A stretch of 64,000 nt of DNA from Parasitella parasitica (GCA_025201805.1 MU619244.1:7729-71728), one strand, 5' to 3'; counted from the first letter of the stretch, positions 23,570 to 34,790 are shown. Notes: a model not told the origin generated them from the letters alone. Program-made: numbers and translations.

Positions 23570-24299
23570 TTATGCAGCATTCAAAAAGAATTGGTCTAGT
23601 CTACAGTATCGCGACTGACATCGGCGTAATCCGGAATTTGTTACAAGAGATACGTTCGATTCAGTACGTTGAAGCATATCAGTCAGCAATGATACGGGTT
23701 TAGATAAGGCAGATGTCGCAGAGCTCGAAAAGCAGTTGAATTTGGTGGTCTTTTTAGTGAATACCAACAGCTCCTGTTTTGGCTCCATCTCCTCCTCCTC
23801 CTCCTCTTCCTCTTCCTGCTCCTTATCTTCATCGAGGCTGTTAGCGTCATCAGCTGTTGCTGTGATAAAGAACTTTTGTTTCACGTCCATTGTGTTATCC
23901 GAGCTGTTTAATAGCAGCTTTTGCTGAGACCATTGCGAAAGATCAGGTAAAGAACGAGCACGAGTCAACTGTTTATTACCGTCTTGGTTTGTTGTTGAAA
24001 AGTCGATATCCTCCGAGGTCTTTGGTTCTATTTTCTTTTGCAGTACGGATTGCCGATACCACAATCTCCAAGACAAGTTTTCCAGCCGAAATCCATCTTG
24101 GATGTTCCTCTTGTATTTAGTAAACACTGTGGAAAATGGTTGAGCATGAAAATCCCACAGGCTTTGATAAAGACTTACCAGCCCATAAGCACGATAGTTG
24201 ATCAAGATTGTTCCACGGTAGCGCCTTGTATTGGTGATTTTCCGACAGCGTGGATTTGATCAACAATGGCAAACGAATATCACTCAACATCAAGCTCAT
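23570..24299 (-). CDS. DUF1752 (GATA-like nitrogen-regulatory) domain protein
   Basis: The model complement(23570..24126, 24179..24299) gives 225 aa. The conserved block spans the intron: YKALPWNNLDQLSCLWAVFT then GFRLENLSWRLWYRQ. This matches the fungal DUF1752 motif (R-x-E-N-L-S-W-R-x-W), found in GATA-like and Mks1-type nitrogen/retrograde regulators. Downstream are a serine-rich block (RARSLPDLSQWS, a possible phosphosite), a run of about ten Glu, and an S/T-rich basic C-terminus. The start is the first ATG of the conserved open exon; an upstream in-frame ATG at 24377 would add a hydrophobic leader. There is no zinc finger, so a regulatory role is inferred only from the domain. Confidence 0.75.
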
Positions 24300-25095
24300 G
24301 TTGAAAAGAAAAAAAGAAAAAAAAATGCTTATTATTCCTGAAAGTAAAAGAAAAGAAGGGGAGCTATTGCGATCCATTTGATCGAGTTTTTATTGTTGTG
24401 TTCCCCCACACTTTCAGTATTCGTTAGAACTCAGTAGGGCAACCCCATTTTTTGAAGCAGACCCCCCACACAGTTTTATTGTTTGTTTGAGGCCAATAGC
24501 TATTATAGAACAATAAGCTATTATCAAAGGTCATCAACCCATCCACGGCTTTAGTACAGCTGCTGCATATGATCTTCATCATCAGGACGGCCCCACCAAG
24601 TTTAGATGCTTTCTTGCAAGCAGAATACGTTGAAATGTATAAACGTAACTATGATTTTTGCTCCGAGACGTGAGATATCCACATTCTGTAGTAAATTCAG
24701 AGCATTGCATATAGTAACTATAAATGCTAAAAACCAAAATATAGTACATACAAGCACAAGGGCCCAAGGGTCACAAGTTTGATCTGCTCGCTTAACAGGG
24801 GTCAAAGCTTTCTTTATACAGACCAACTACTGCAAATGATACAGTCTCCAAATATCATTTGCAAGAGTCTAATACGGCCTAATCTACTACATGATCATGT
24901 CTACCTACAAATACTATTGTATAAAGGTCTAGAATCAAAAGAGGCACATTTTTATGGGCACGTAACACAACGGAACGTTGCTGGTTTCACTAGCAAGTTG
25001 CATCTACTGTCACTTTAAGGGCACATTTCTACACTTTAACATGTCTAAAGCATACAAAACGATCAACATGATGTAGTGTACCGTACGACTTTTCA

Positions 25096-25170
<75 letters not shown>

Positions 25171-25466
25171 AATGTTCTCAACATCTTCAAATCGTATGCT
25201 TGATTGATTGGCAAGAGTGTAGGTAATGATTAGCTATATACTAGATTTCTAGTTGAATTTCCAAAGCCCAATTAACATGTTTACTGTTATTAGGAATACA
25301 AATCTTACATCGTTTAGAACGAGAGAGAGACAGTACTGTAGCCATCACTGACTTGCAGTGAAATGCATTCATTCATCAAGATGATAATAAAAACGGCTAT
25401 AATTTTATGAGACTTTTGCACAAAAATCGTTTCTGCTAGACATGTATTAAGGCACTATTGTATTAT
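24300..25466. other. intergenic with 60-nt poly-T tract
   Basis: No gene is seen. An almost pure T tract of about 60 nt lies at 25110-25169, too long for a normal terminator or intron tract and likely a source of assembly error or a retrotransposon poly-A tail on the minus strand. Confidence 0.5.
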
Positions 25467-27065
25467 TTATTCTTTTTTGTGCAGCTTGAGATTAGCATTC
25501 TTTTTGGAGGTCTCCATTCTTGCTTCATCAAGAACCAGCTGGAATTCATCTGCAAAGCGGCTACAGACACCATTTGCTACTTGTGGGTAATCACGATGAA
25601 CGTCTGCAATGGCACCAATGCTTACTTTGCCAGAGTACGAAATGAGGGCCATACCAATAGATCCTTTCCCGCATTGAGGAGGAAAGGTGCGATACTCTTG
25701 GATCTCCTCGCCAGCAAAGTCGATAGGCACGGTTGGGCCAGGTACATTTGTAAAGACGCCGTGAGGGATATCGCAAATATGGTTATACACACTCATAGGA
25801 GGACTGAGCCCAGGCGCATGGCCAAAGAACCATTGCCATATCTCATATAACATGCGTGGCCCAAAAGAGTTTTTGATGGCCAGCATTTCAGTTTTCACTT
25901 GTCTTAATAACTGCTTTGTATCTAAATCATTCATTGAGAAGAAGCCCCACGATCCACTTACGACATTTTGAAAACTACACGTATAAACGTAAAGTGTTGG
26001 TAAGTGTAGCGCATGTAGCAAACTGCTCTTCTTACACCTACCTCCAATCACTGGGCTCGCGTAAAGAAACAGGGATTATAAAGCTAATATAGTTGTCGCT
26101 CCTTTTTCCAATGCTCTCCAGATAGCCCTTCAAGCATCTGGTAATGACAAGCAACATCACGTCGTTTAACGTACCGCCAAACGCTTCACGTACAAACTTG
26201 ATATCCTTGATGCTCACATCTTTCGACCAGGCCATCTCCTTATCATGTGATTGCAGACCCTTATAGTACAAGTCTTTGCGAGTGACAGGTAGTATACACA
26301 GGAGAACGCAGTACAGATCGTGAATAGTAACAACGCTATACACGTATATCTGATACAGGACCAGCCAGAGGAGGTTCACCATTGCTGAAATATATGCAAA
26401 GGCCTTTTGAAGGCTTGATTTTGGCCTGTCAGTATCGGTATCACTGGACCTCTTCTTGTCGGCGGCTATGATATCTTTTTTGCGGCGATGAGACACAACG
26501 GATTGCTCTTCTAGCTTCTTTAATGTTGAACCAAGTGATGTCGTGCTCAATAAACTGCGGATAAACCCTTCGCCATCAGCTAGGGCATGATGTGCTTTCC
26601 AGAAGAAAGCATAATGGCCATTCTCTAATCCAGAAATTGCATGGAGTTCCCAAAGAGGTTTGGTATAGTCGAATGGTGTAACAACCTGCCTTTTTCTTTT
26701 AGCATAACGCCATCTTGTCAAGCGTCTGTGTTACATGTGTGGATTACCTGTTCAGCGCAATATTTTTGGAGTGCTTTCTTGGTAGGTTCTTTTAACGTGT
26801 GATTTACAATGTTATCTTGGAAGCTCCAGCCTGCAGGCTCAATCCAGGTAGCCGGCCTAAAGAAGCCCTCATGAGCGGGCGTTTTTGCAAATCTAGGATA
26901 CTCTTCACACAATCTTTCCAGCACTTTGTATACCTGTTTTTGGTCTAGACGTTGTTTGAATGTCCAAATAGAGGTAACCGTCATCAAACGACGAGGATGT
27001 TCTACCTTGAGGAAAAGAGTATCCAATCCACCAAGCTGTTGATCGCTTTTCTTGATTTCCCTCAT
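25467..27065 (-). CDS. wax ester synthase/diacylglycerol acyltransferase (WS/DGAT)
   Basis: Acyl-CoA dependent O-acyltransferase making wax esters or triacylglycerol at the ER and lipid droplets. The model complement(25467..25974, 26042..26685, 26748..27065) gives 489 aa, typical of the bifunctional WS/DGAT family. The start MREIKKSDQQLGGLDTLFLK holds the conserved early D-x-x-F region. The catalytic HHxxxDG box reads KAHHALADGEGF in exon 2. Then come a hydrophobic segment (LLWLVLYQIYVYSVVTIHDL), the FGGTLNDVMLLVITRCLKGY motif, SFIIPVSLR and, near the C-terminus, GVFTNVPGP. This route is unlike the fungal Dga1 type, but WSD-like genes are known in oleaginous fungi. Substrate preference is unknown. 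Confidence 0.87.
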
Positions 27066-27108
27066 ATTTCTTTGTCACGAAGGAATTTCACGAAACTACA
27101 CAGCGTTT

Positions 27109-27153
27109 TTTTATTTTTATTTTTATTTTTATTTTTATTTTTTATTTTTTTTT
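27109..27153. repeat. (TTTTTA)n microsatellite
   Basis: About five or six tandem TTTTTA units followed by T runs, upstream of the WS/DGAT gene. On its transcribed strand this is a (TAAAAA)n promoter-proximal tract. Confidence 0.85.
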
Positions 27154-27573
27154 GTCGTCTATTTATATGGAATCATGTCCCTTGTCTCAAAATTGTCTCA
27201 TATTACAAGATTTTTAATTCTGGAATTAAAAACCCTAAAAAAAGACATGTGAAGGAATAATGACACACACATATTAGAACCTTGTCTGATATCGACCTTG
27301 ATCTTATAACGGGCAGGTGTGATTTAGCCGTTGCGTGGAGTGATACATTGCATCTTGGAACAAGATATTAGTGGAATGAGAACATTCGTAGTCGTCTGCA
27401 TTGTATATTTTTCTTTATTTGTTTTTTTTACGGGCGTTTTGCGCACGAATTTTAGATTGATACGAGATAAAATGATAAAGGGATACGAGAAAGGAATATG
27501 TATAGGCTATGTAGAATAGAGGGGTGAATAAGGATGGTATATTTACAGATATTTGCGGATCAGAAGGATTGTA

Positions 27574-28578
27574 TCAATGGCTCATCGTTTTCAGTGCTTT
27601 CTGTGAATTTGAATAATCACCCTGTTGGATTCTTTTTCTTTGGCGATCGCCCTTTTTGGATTTCTCATGTCTTTTCAATGCATCCTTCCTTGCAAAAGGC
27701 CTATCGCAACAATTGCAGCGGTATCTCTTTTCTTCAGAATGGCGAGACTGATGATGTCTATTCAAATCCTGAGGCCTGCCAAAATCTTTGTGGCATTCAA
27801 GGCAATCGTATCTTGGTTTACTGCTCGCCAAGGTCCCTAATGCCGTATTAGCGGATGTGGTAGCCACCGTGGAAGTGTGGGCACTGCTGCTATTACTTAA
27901 GCTAACCGAAGGTGACTGTACAGGAGGCGTGCCGCTGTAGCAATGGTAATCTTCCATAAGCATAGGGGAGTTGGAAGAAGAATGCATGATTTCGAATTGT
28001 GACAGAGGTGATACCATGAGAGACTCTTGTTGCTGCACCTGATAGAAATTTGGACAAATTTCTTCTTGAATCTGCTGTTGCTGCGATAGAAGAAGAGTGT
28101 TAAATTCAAGCGCATCAAATTCATTCAGTACAGCGGGCATATGGAATGATGGAGAGTAGCTATTATTTGTATATACAGAGCAAAGATCTGGAGTTCTTAT
28201 CATCGGGATAGGTTGTATTTCAGCTATGGGAATAGCAGCAGCATTGGATTGAAGTTTGAGATCTTGGTCAAAACGATAGTGATCTAGCTGTTGTATTTCT
28301 GCTGATGTTGGGTGAGTTTCCTTATGGCAAACGTCAAGAAAGGTGGGCTGGCTAAGGAATGTATTGTAGATGATAGTAGAGGCGGTAAAAGTACATTGGT
28401 TGTCTACGAAGGGTAACAAGCCGTTTGTTAAATCATCGCTACTTTCCAAGGCAGTTATGTTGCTATTTAGAGTCGCATTTTCAGGAGCATGTGTGGATTG
28501 GCGTTTTGAAGACGATATAGATGGTAGATCTCTCATCAGAAGATCATTCAGCTGAAATGATTCTAATGTAAATGTCAT
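27574..28578 (-). CDS. C2H2 zinc-finger transcription factor
   Basis: Single-exon ORF of 334 aa. A long Ser/Thr/Gln-rich presumed activation region (residues 1-250) precedes a C-terminal DNA-binding region: finger 1 YDCLECHKDFGRPQDLNRHH (completed by QSRH) and finger 2 YRCNCCDRPFARKDALKRHE. Finger 2 has both cysteines and the first histidine but no second histidine in the basic tail, so it is degenerate. Fingers of the FARKDALKRH type occur in many fungal stress and development regulators. No ortholog can be named. Confidence 0.8.
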   Translation of the reverse strand: MTFTLESFQLNDLLMRDLPSISSSKRQSTHAPENATLNSNITALESSDDLTNGLLPFVDNQCTFTASTIIYNTFLSQPTFLDVCHKETHPTSAEIQQLDHYRFDQDLKLQSNAAAIPIAEIQPIPMIRTPDLCSVYTNNSYSPSFHMPAVLNEFDALEFNTLLLSQQQQIQEEICPNFYQVQQQESLMVSPLSQFEIMHSSSNSPMLMEDYHCYSGTPPVQSPSVSLSNSSSAHTSTVATTSANTALGTLASSKPRYDCLECHKDFGRPQDLNRHHQSRHSEEKRYRCNCCDRPFARKDALKRHEKSKKGDRQRKRIQQGDYSNSQKALKTMSH

Positions 28579-30422
28579 TGAAAGGCTCTAAGTTGAGTGA
28601 AAAAAAAAACAACTAGTTGAATGTTTGACCAGATGCAGTGGGTTCAATAGTGATTATGAAAGAAGAGAAATAGAGAAAAGAAAGAAAAAAGGATATTGTT
28701 CTTAATTCCTTTTTATTTGCAAATCACGCACACAGTAGTTATATCATTTACTTCTAATTCTACTGTGTAATACAATCTGCCCGCAAGTGTCAATGCACAA
28801 AACAAGCAAAACGAAACAAAACAGAGGAGAGATTTTTGTTGAGAGGCCCTTTCACTGCTCGATTCTGGACTATGGGCTTTACTAAGACTTTCTTGATCCG
28901 CCTTGAGGCATTTGTACCTGAATTTTAAACGTTTCTCTTGATATTTTGATACATATCCATTCAACTTTATGTAAACGCACTATCATTTACCGAACCTACA
29001 GGAATAAAAATGCAAACACTGTGCGACATCAGTCTTAATGGCTTGCTTTTCAACATTTACAACCAAGAAGAAATCGATGTCATAATAAAAACGCCCAGTA
29101 TAATTTTGGAAAAGCACATGACCCACATAATAAGTCAAATCAAACAAAGTGTATCCAAGCGAGGACGCTTTGTGATATTAAATATGTATGTATACGTTTC
29201 TTGTAAAATGGGAGAGAAGAAAAGGCACCCCTTTGCTTTTGATGCATACATTACAGTGCAACAAAGCGTAATGACTAATTTGATAGTTCCGATTGTTTAC
29301 ATGTATTATTTTTGAGCTTGTTGTCTTTATCCTATAAGATGGCAACACTTACTACCTGAGGGGGGAGGGGGAACGAAATTCGATATAATCAAAGGTAAAA
29401 TGTCATTTGATGATGAGCAATGATCACTTATTTCATTTTGAACTGTTATGAGAAACAAACACCCATACTTGAATTACTTTATTTAGACGCCTAGAAAGCT
29501 TCTCTTTATATTAGATTGTTTCCATTGCAGCTTTAATGGACTAGTATCACCGCCTCCTTCTTTCTTCTTTTATAAAAAGCAAGACCACGAGAGCGGCGCA
29601 GCCACTTTAACAACGTTGTACAGATTATTTAATTTAAGATGAAAACGAACTGCTTCCTGCTAAACAAATGCAGAATAAGAAATTTCATACGAGGCAAACC
29701 AATTCTAAATGCTAGAACATGAATAGCCTCGCTTCCCAGAAATAGACATAGGTATCAAGGCTGTCTCATGTATTGAGCTGCCATTCTCCTTCTATTGTCT
29801 ATATTGGGCTTGGTTATCAAACAGGAGCTCAAATTCCCCATGTTTGTACTTTTTTTCCATTTTATCATGATTGAAACAAATACCAAAACTGCTTTACAAG
29901 TTACACTTAAGCATCCCGAATGCTGAAATAAGTATTCCGATGTTATGGTCAGCCCTATCGATTGGTCATGGTACAAACTTTTTGCTTCATTTACATGTAA
30001 AAGAGAGACCCTAATTTTCCATGTTGATATAGACATGCATGGTGTTGCATGTCTATTTGCTGTAGATTTTCTGTTACTTGCATTTATACGAGTTGGCGGG
30101 GTAACTTTTCGCGAGTTGCGCGCTCAAACCATCTTGGTGTGCATAAATTTGAAACTCGAACAAGAATCCCCATCTCGCACTGGATCTATGGAATAAATCA
30201 TACAAGTGTTAAGGTATTCGTCTAGAGCCTACTTACCATCGCACTGTATACACGATAAGCTTCAATCTCAAGTTGCTGCCCTTCTATATACATCCTTCAT
30301 ATGTGATAATTTCAACGTTTAAGGAACTGTATATCTTTTTGTCAGTCTGTGCCAACCTCTAAATAGGAAATGAGCATCATATTTGTATCAGAAATAGTGT
30401 CTTGAATTCCACGTTTTCTTTT

Positions 30423-30452
30423 NNNNNNNNNNNNNNNNNNNNNNNNNNNNNN
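30423..30452. other. assembly gap (30 N)
   Basis: Thirty N in the gene-free region. The sequences on each side are not obviously from one element. Confidence 0.98.
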
Positions 30453-31043
30453 CAAGTGATCAGAACCTATCATGATGTTATTCGAAACCAATTATGCACT
30501 CGAAAATGAGCAAGTTGCCGATCCTATTTACCATTAAATATCATGCATATAGGCAACATCATCCATGTCATTGACTTTTTTTTTTTCAATAACGCAAATG
30601 GCGCATTTTTGGGTATTCCATCTAAACGGCATCACATATTATGCATTAATAGAGCTTACTGATACACCTAAAATTTCATTATGCATGAATACCTTGATAT
30701 AATAAAGACTAAAACGATTCATCTATATATGAATGTAAATACCTACAATAAAATGTAATGGAAAACATTAAAAAAAACGCGAGACGAGACCACTCCCTCT
30801 TAATTTTAAAACTGGGACAAGAATACTGAAGATTGGAAAAAGAACTTTTACAATGCAACAGAACATGAATTCAAAATTCACCTGAAATTGAGCAATAAAT
30901 AGTGAAAATGTATTCTTTACCTTCTGATATTGAGAGCATTTCATCAGAATAATAAAAAATATTTTATTAGTCAACAATTAGTTAAGGCATTAACTTGATA
31001 CAAGTAATTTTTTCAGGCTTTTTTGCTTAATCTATAAACTCCT

Positions 31044-31380
31044 TTTAGAGAACCGTGTCTAATACGGTGAATGTGAATTTTATATCTTCAGACTCTTGAA
31101 TAGGCCGACCAAAGTTTTTCCAATTTTTGCAGACGAGTACACTCATGCTTTTGACGTCACTCACACCACCCAAAGTATCCGTTTCACAACGGCAACCAAT
31201 TTCATGAAGTTTTGTATTCATCTATGACTAAAGGATTACCAGCAGCTTCTCTTGCTTTTTTTTACGCAACGCCCCATAATACCAGCTACACCACAACGTA
31301 GACCTTTCATCTTCACAATGTTCTTTTCAAACATGACAAGGAGACCTTTTAAATACACAGTAGAACCAATCAAATGGTAA
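31044..31380 (-). pseudogene. possible Fanzor/TnpB-like nuclease relic
   Basis: Reading the minus strand across at least two frameshifts gives KMKGLRCGVAGIMGR, then AREAAGNPLVIDEYKTS, then GCRCETDTLGGVSDVKSMSV followed by LVCKNWK. VIDEYxTS followed by a split cysteine ribbon (C-x-C ... LVCKN) is the arrangement seen just before the last RuvC motif in TnpB and in its eukaryotic homologues, the Fanzors, which occur in Mucoromycota. The final ribbon cysteine is Trp, the expected following RDVNA-like motif is absent, and no N-terminal RuvC or wedge part was found. So this is at best a dead C-terminal fragment. Confidence 0.4.
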
Positions 31381-32204
31381 TAGTATTTGTTGAACAGCGT
31401 CTGATTTCATGATTATCAATATTGAGCCTTGTCGTATCTGCACTATAACATGTACCTGAATTACCGTAATTTTAATATGGTTACGATGGCAACAAATTTA
31501 GCACATCTTCTGTCAAATGTACTCCATTGACACATAGACGATTACCCACGATAATCATAAAAACTAAGTTCTATGACCTATACTCGTTTTGTCCGTGAAA
31601 AATAGGACAAGGAATTTAAGTAACTAGAGTTGCCAAGAGCAGCTAAGGACATTGGACTGATTATCTATATCCGACTGAGTTACCATTAATATAAGTGAGG
31701 ATTGACACTAAAATACAGTGTATTATGAGAACACAATCTCACAGACTCTTTTTATTTTACATCTTGTATTTATACAAAATATGAAAACTTTTAAAATGGC
31801 AGCAGTATATTCTGAGATTTTCTAACGAGATCAAAAGAAATTGGCACAAATGACTCTTCAACGCTTCCTTAATAAAGTCTTTCAGCCCCAAATCATGATT
31901 TGCTATCATGTTGTTATTTTTGCTTTTCTTATCAGTCCTCTTATAAAACAAAATCAATAAAAAATACATCTGATTTAACAATGTTTCCAAATATAGTACG
32001 CTATTTTCTTCGTTTGGCAACAAGTTGTTGAGATCTGCAAGATCAAAAATAAGAAAAGTAACGAGATACGATAACTTTAGATTACTTTATAAAAGATTCA
32101 ACTTTGCATCTGCTATTTATACTTTTCACAACTACATAAATTTCTGTCGATTTATTTAAAATACTCATAAGCAAGGGCAACTCGCAAGTAACATTATTAT
32201 TAAG

Positions 32205-32432
32205 AGGGTATATGTATTATTATGCTACGAGGCTATTCATCTTTGATCTGACAGCTACCTTATTGTTTGTCAATCACACAGGTCTGTGTCACAGACAACC
32301 TTCTTGATTTGAAACAGAGACTTTATTCTCCTGTTTCGACAAGTATAACAACACATTATCGGACAATCTCCAATCTTCAATTGAAGTATATTATCATGAT
32401 CTCTCCTATCTTAAATTAAGACAGATCACCTT
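32205..32432 (-). repeat. dispersed repeat family A, copy 2
   Basis: Inverted relative to copy 1 at 3942-4175. The reverse complement shares TACTTCAATTGAAGATTG, GAGAATAAAGTCTC, AAATCAAGAAGGTT and CTGTCAGATCAAAGA in the same order and spacing. The outer limits are approximate. Confidence 0.7.
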
Positions 32433-33198
32433 TTATTCACAATAGATCGAGAGATGTAGTATATACACATTCATTACACTATACGGTTCTTCTTTCTAGC
32501 TGCATAATGTAAATCATGGCTACCCATGATTTACCGTAAGGCCCTGATGTGATATGTTATTGATTATGTTGCTCTTTATCGTAGCCTATAAGCGATTATT
32601 ATAAAAAAAAATAAGGTTTTAGCTGATAATTTTCCAGATTTCAATAAAAACATGGATAACAATGTCGTTGCCAGATAGCGCCAAATCAAATCTAAGTTTT
32701 CCAACTTAGATCGCGGTTCTACGGTCATTTTAGCAATGAAGTTATGAGTGGATATCTGATATTCTAGATAAATTATGAGAAATAAAACTGTTTTTACAGA
32801 TTACTTTTGATAGAGACATTGCATAACGGAAATCAAGTTATGCTCATATAGCAATGATTATGCTTGATTTGATGGCGTATAAGACGGACTTTATTTTGTT
32901 CTTTTCAAAATCTATTCGCCTTTACATGCAATTTTTATAAGCAAATTATTGCTTTCTGTTGATAATTTTATAAAAATTATTGTTTTTTTTTTTTTCATCC
33001 AAAGGAGTTCTTGATATATTAGATAGCGCTGATCATGTCTAATGTGTCAATTTCGTTACACCATTCTTTAGACGCTAGAGACTTGTTTCGATCACTGGTT
33101 GCTTCCATAAACGGACAACATCAGCAGGTCACAAAAACAAATGGCATCCCACAATAGAGTGAGTCAGGGCGAGAGACAAAAGTTGTTGTTATCTATCC

Positions 33199-33945
33199 AT
33201 GTCGCTTTTGCCTTTAGAGTTATACTTTAAAATAATCGATGCTTGTATTAAGCGTGATATACAATCATGTAGAGACATCCTTAACTTAGAGCCGAATAGC
33301 ACTGTTACTACTAGTCAGCTCGTCTTATTGAATCATTGTACAAACAATTATATTATTCACAACGCTAAATATCATAGACTAAGGTTATGGAAGTTATTGT
33401 TGCATATACGCAAGGAACCTATTCAAATAGCTATCGGTGTCTCCAGGACAAATCAGTGGACATTGGTGTATGTTGATATTCACACTCAATACATTCGCAC
33501 TAAAGAGGAACACTTTATCGTTATAAATGAAAGAATGAAAAGACATTGTGAGCCTAGCAAATGGTCGCAGCAGGCATCCGGGTTGTATTTGCAGAGCACA
33601 AATATCAAACAACATCAACAAATCCCCTTTTTCGATCTACATAGTTTCTTGGTTGATTTGTATACATTCACGACTAATAACGTCATGTCGATATGGTTAT
33701 GGAAAAGGTCAAATACATTTTTTAAAAATCATGTTCTCAACCATGAACTTAATAGCAAAGATAACAACCATGGCAGCAATCAAACAAACAGCGCGTCATA
33801 TGTGAATTATCATGGATTCCGGCCTATCTTGGATACTCAACAAAAATCATTGATGGCTTGGGATCGAACTACTTCCTCTAATGAGACAGGATTGACAGAT
33901 ACCATTATGATGCTTAATACGGAACTGTTTGGAACAATGCTCTGA
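33199..33945 (+). CDS. uncharacterised protein with F-box-like N-terminus
   Basis: 248-aa ORF without recognised catalytic motifs. The N-terminus SLLPLELYFKIIDACIKRDI resembles the first helix of an F-box (LPxEIxxKI), but the rest of the F-box is weak. The remainder is rich in Asn/His/Trp with a mixed alpha/beta pattern (RLRLWKLLLHIRKEP, IQIAIGVSRTNQWTLVYVDI) and a polar C-terminus. I do not recognise the family. An ORF at 33035-33157 just upstream could not be spliced to it in phase and may be an upstream ORF. The protein-like composition argues that it is real, but it could be a decayed gene. Confidence 0.45.
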   Translation: MSLLPLELYFKIIDACIKRDIQSCRDILNLEPNSTVTTSQLVLLNHCTNNYIIHNAKYHRLRLWKLLLHIRKEPIQIAIGVSRTNQWTLVYVDIHTQYIRTKEEHFIVINERMKRHCEPSKWSQQASGLYLQSTNIKQHQQIPFFDLHSFLVDLYTFTTNNVMSIWLWKRSNTFFKNHVLNHELNSKDNNHGSNQTNSASYVNYHGFRPILDTQQKSLMAWDRTTSSNETGLTDTIMMLNTELFGTML

Positions 33946-34038
33946 ATTCATTCATTGCATACATTTCACAAATCATATAAATGGACCATACACAGCCGTA
34001 TTACTTTTTTTTATTTAAATAACACATATCGCAATCTT

Positions 34039-34308
34039 TCAAATGACTTTGCTACCTTTATTTCTGCTGCTGCTGCTGCTGCTGCTGTTCCCACTAATAC
34101 TATAATATTCCTGTGAATACAATTCTGCACTTGTGGCTCATTCGTTCAAAGAACAAGGTAAATAATCAATCAACGACGGCAAAAAGAAGCTTTCATGTCA
34201 TACCTTATTAGCACCACAGAGATCGCGATTACACCAGTAGACCCAATCTACAAGACAATTTGACATTTTAGTGCATACTCTACGAACACTTTCTTCTCCT
34301 AATACCAT
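34039..34308 (-). CDS. candidate small two-exon gene
   Basis: A possible 58-aa protein: exon 34204..34308 starts MVLGEESVRRVCTKMSNC and ends NRDLCGANK. A GTATGA donor follows at 34203, and an acceptor CACAG leads into 34039..34110 (EYYSISGN, seven Ser encoded by AGC repeats, then a basic tail and TGA). The phases agree. Four cysteines and an aromatic WVYWC core could suggest a small membrane or redox protein, but no family is recognised. The plus strand of the second exon is a (CTG)n repeat, so chance is a real alternative. A plus-strand ORF at 34521-34706 nearby is also unassigned. Confidence 0.22.
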
Positions 34309-34790
34309 GTCTTGAGTTATACTATTCTAAACTAATACTCATTTTAATTCATATACCGTATATTTATTGCTCAACATCAAATAAGTTTTCAAATAGACAA
34401 ATGTCAAACGGCACGGATCATTAAATCGTCCCTTGGACTGTATGGATTAACTCTCCTTAAAATCACAAGCAAAATGCCTCACCTCCACGCTGTTGCATTG
34501 TGTAAACAGTTTCATCAATAGTGTCATTAATTTTGGGGTTTAGAGTTTGTGCTGATTTTAATAAGCCATTTGTACTCTATATAGTCAAATCTCATCTGTT
34601 CACGTTTGACAACAACATACAATTGAATGAAGATCAAATCCAGTGGTTAGAAACAGCTACAAACATGTTAGAAACCTTACTTTCAGCCACTACTATACAG
34701 CTCTAAACAGTAATCTCACCACACAAAGACAAGTTATTAAATAAAAATAAAATATATTTGCGCAAAGATAAATATCATCGAATGATGAAT

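Larger units (their letters stand above)
28579..33198. other. 4.6-kb gene-free region with transposon relics and a gap
   Basis: Several ORFs of 60-100 codons exist (for example 28713-28964, 29010-29315 and 29945-30196), but none has family similarity, splice support or convincing composition. The region contains a 30-N gap (30423-30452), a possible Fanzor/TnpB relic (31044-31380) and a copy of repeat A (32205-32432). A 40-codon ORF at 33035-33157 could be an upstream ORF of the next gene. Confidence 0.5.

Noticed and set aside
25029-25214. Lys-rich ORF
   Set aside because: It is produced by the poly-T tract read on the minus strand.
28636-28650. GGGTTCAATAG considered as a tRNA B box
   Set aside because: No A box, anticodon stem or acceptor pairing could be drawn around it.
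28713-28964. 83-codon minus-strand ORF with a hydrophobic stretch
   Set aside because: No family match, no splice context and no supporting neighbours; a chance ORF is likely.
29010-29315. 101-codon plus-strand ORF
   Set aside because: Some protein-like residues, but no recognised domain; it lies in the relic-rich gene-free region and ends in low-complexity sequence.
29945-30196. 83-codon plus-strand ORF
   Set aside because: It overlaps an equally long antisense ORF and shows no similarity.
33035-33198. First exon of the 33199 gene
   Set aside because: All AG acceptors between 33157 and 33199 either leave the frame or meet a stop, so no in-phase junction exists.
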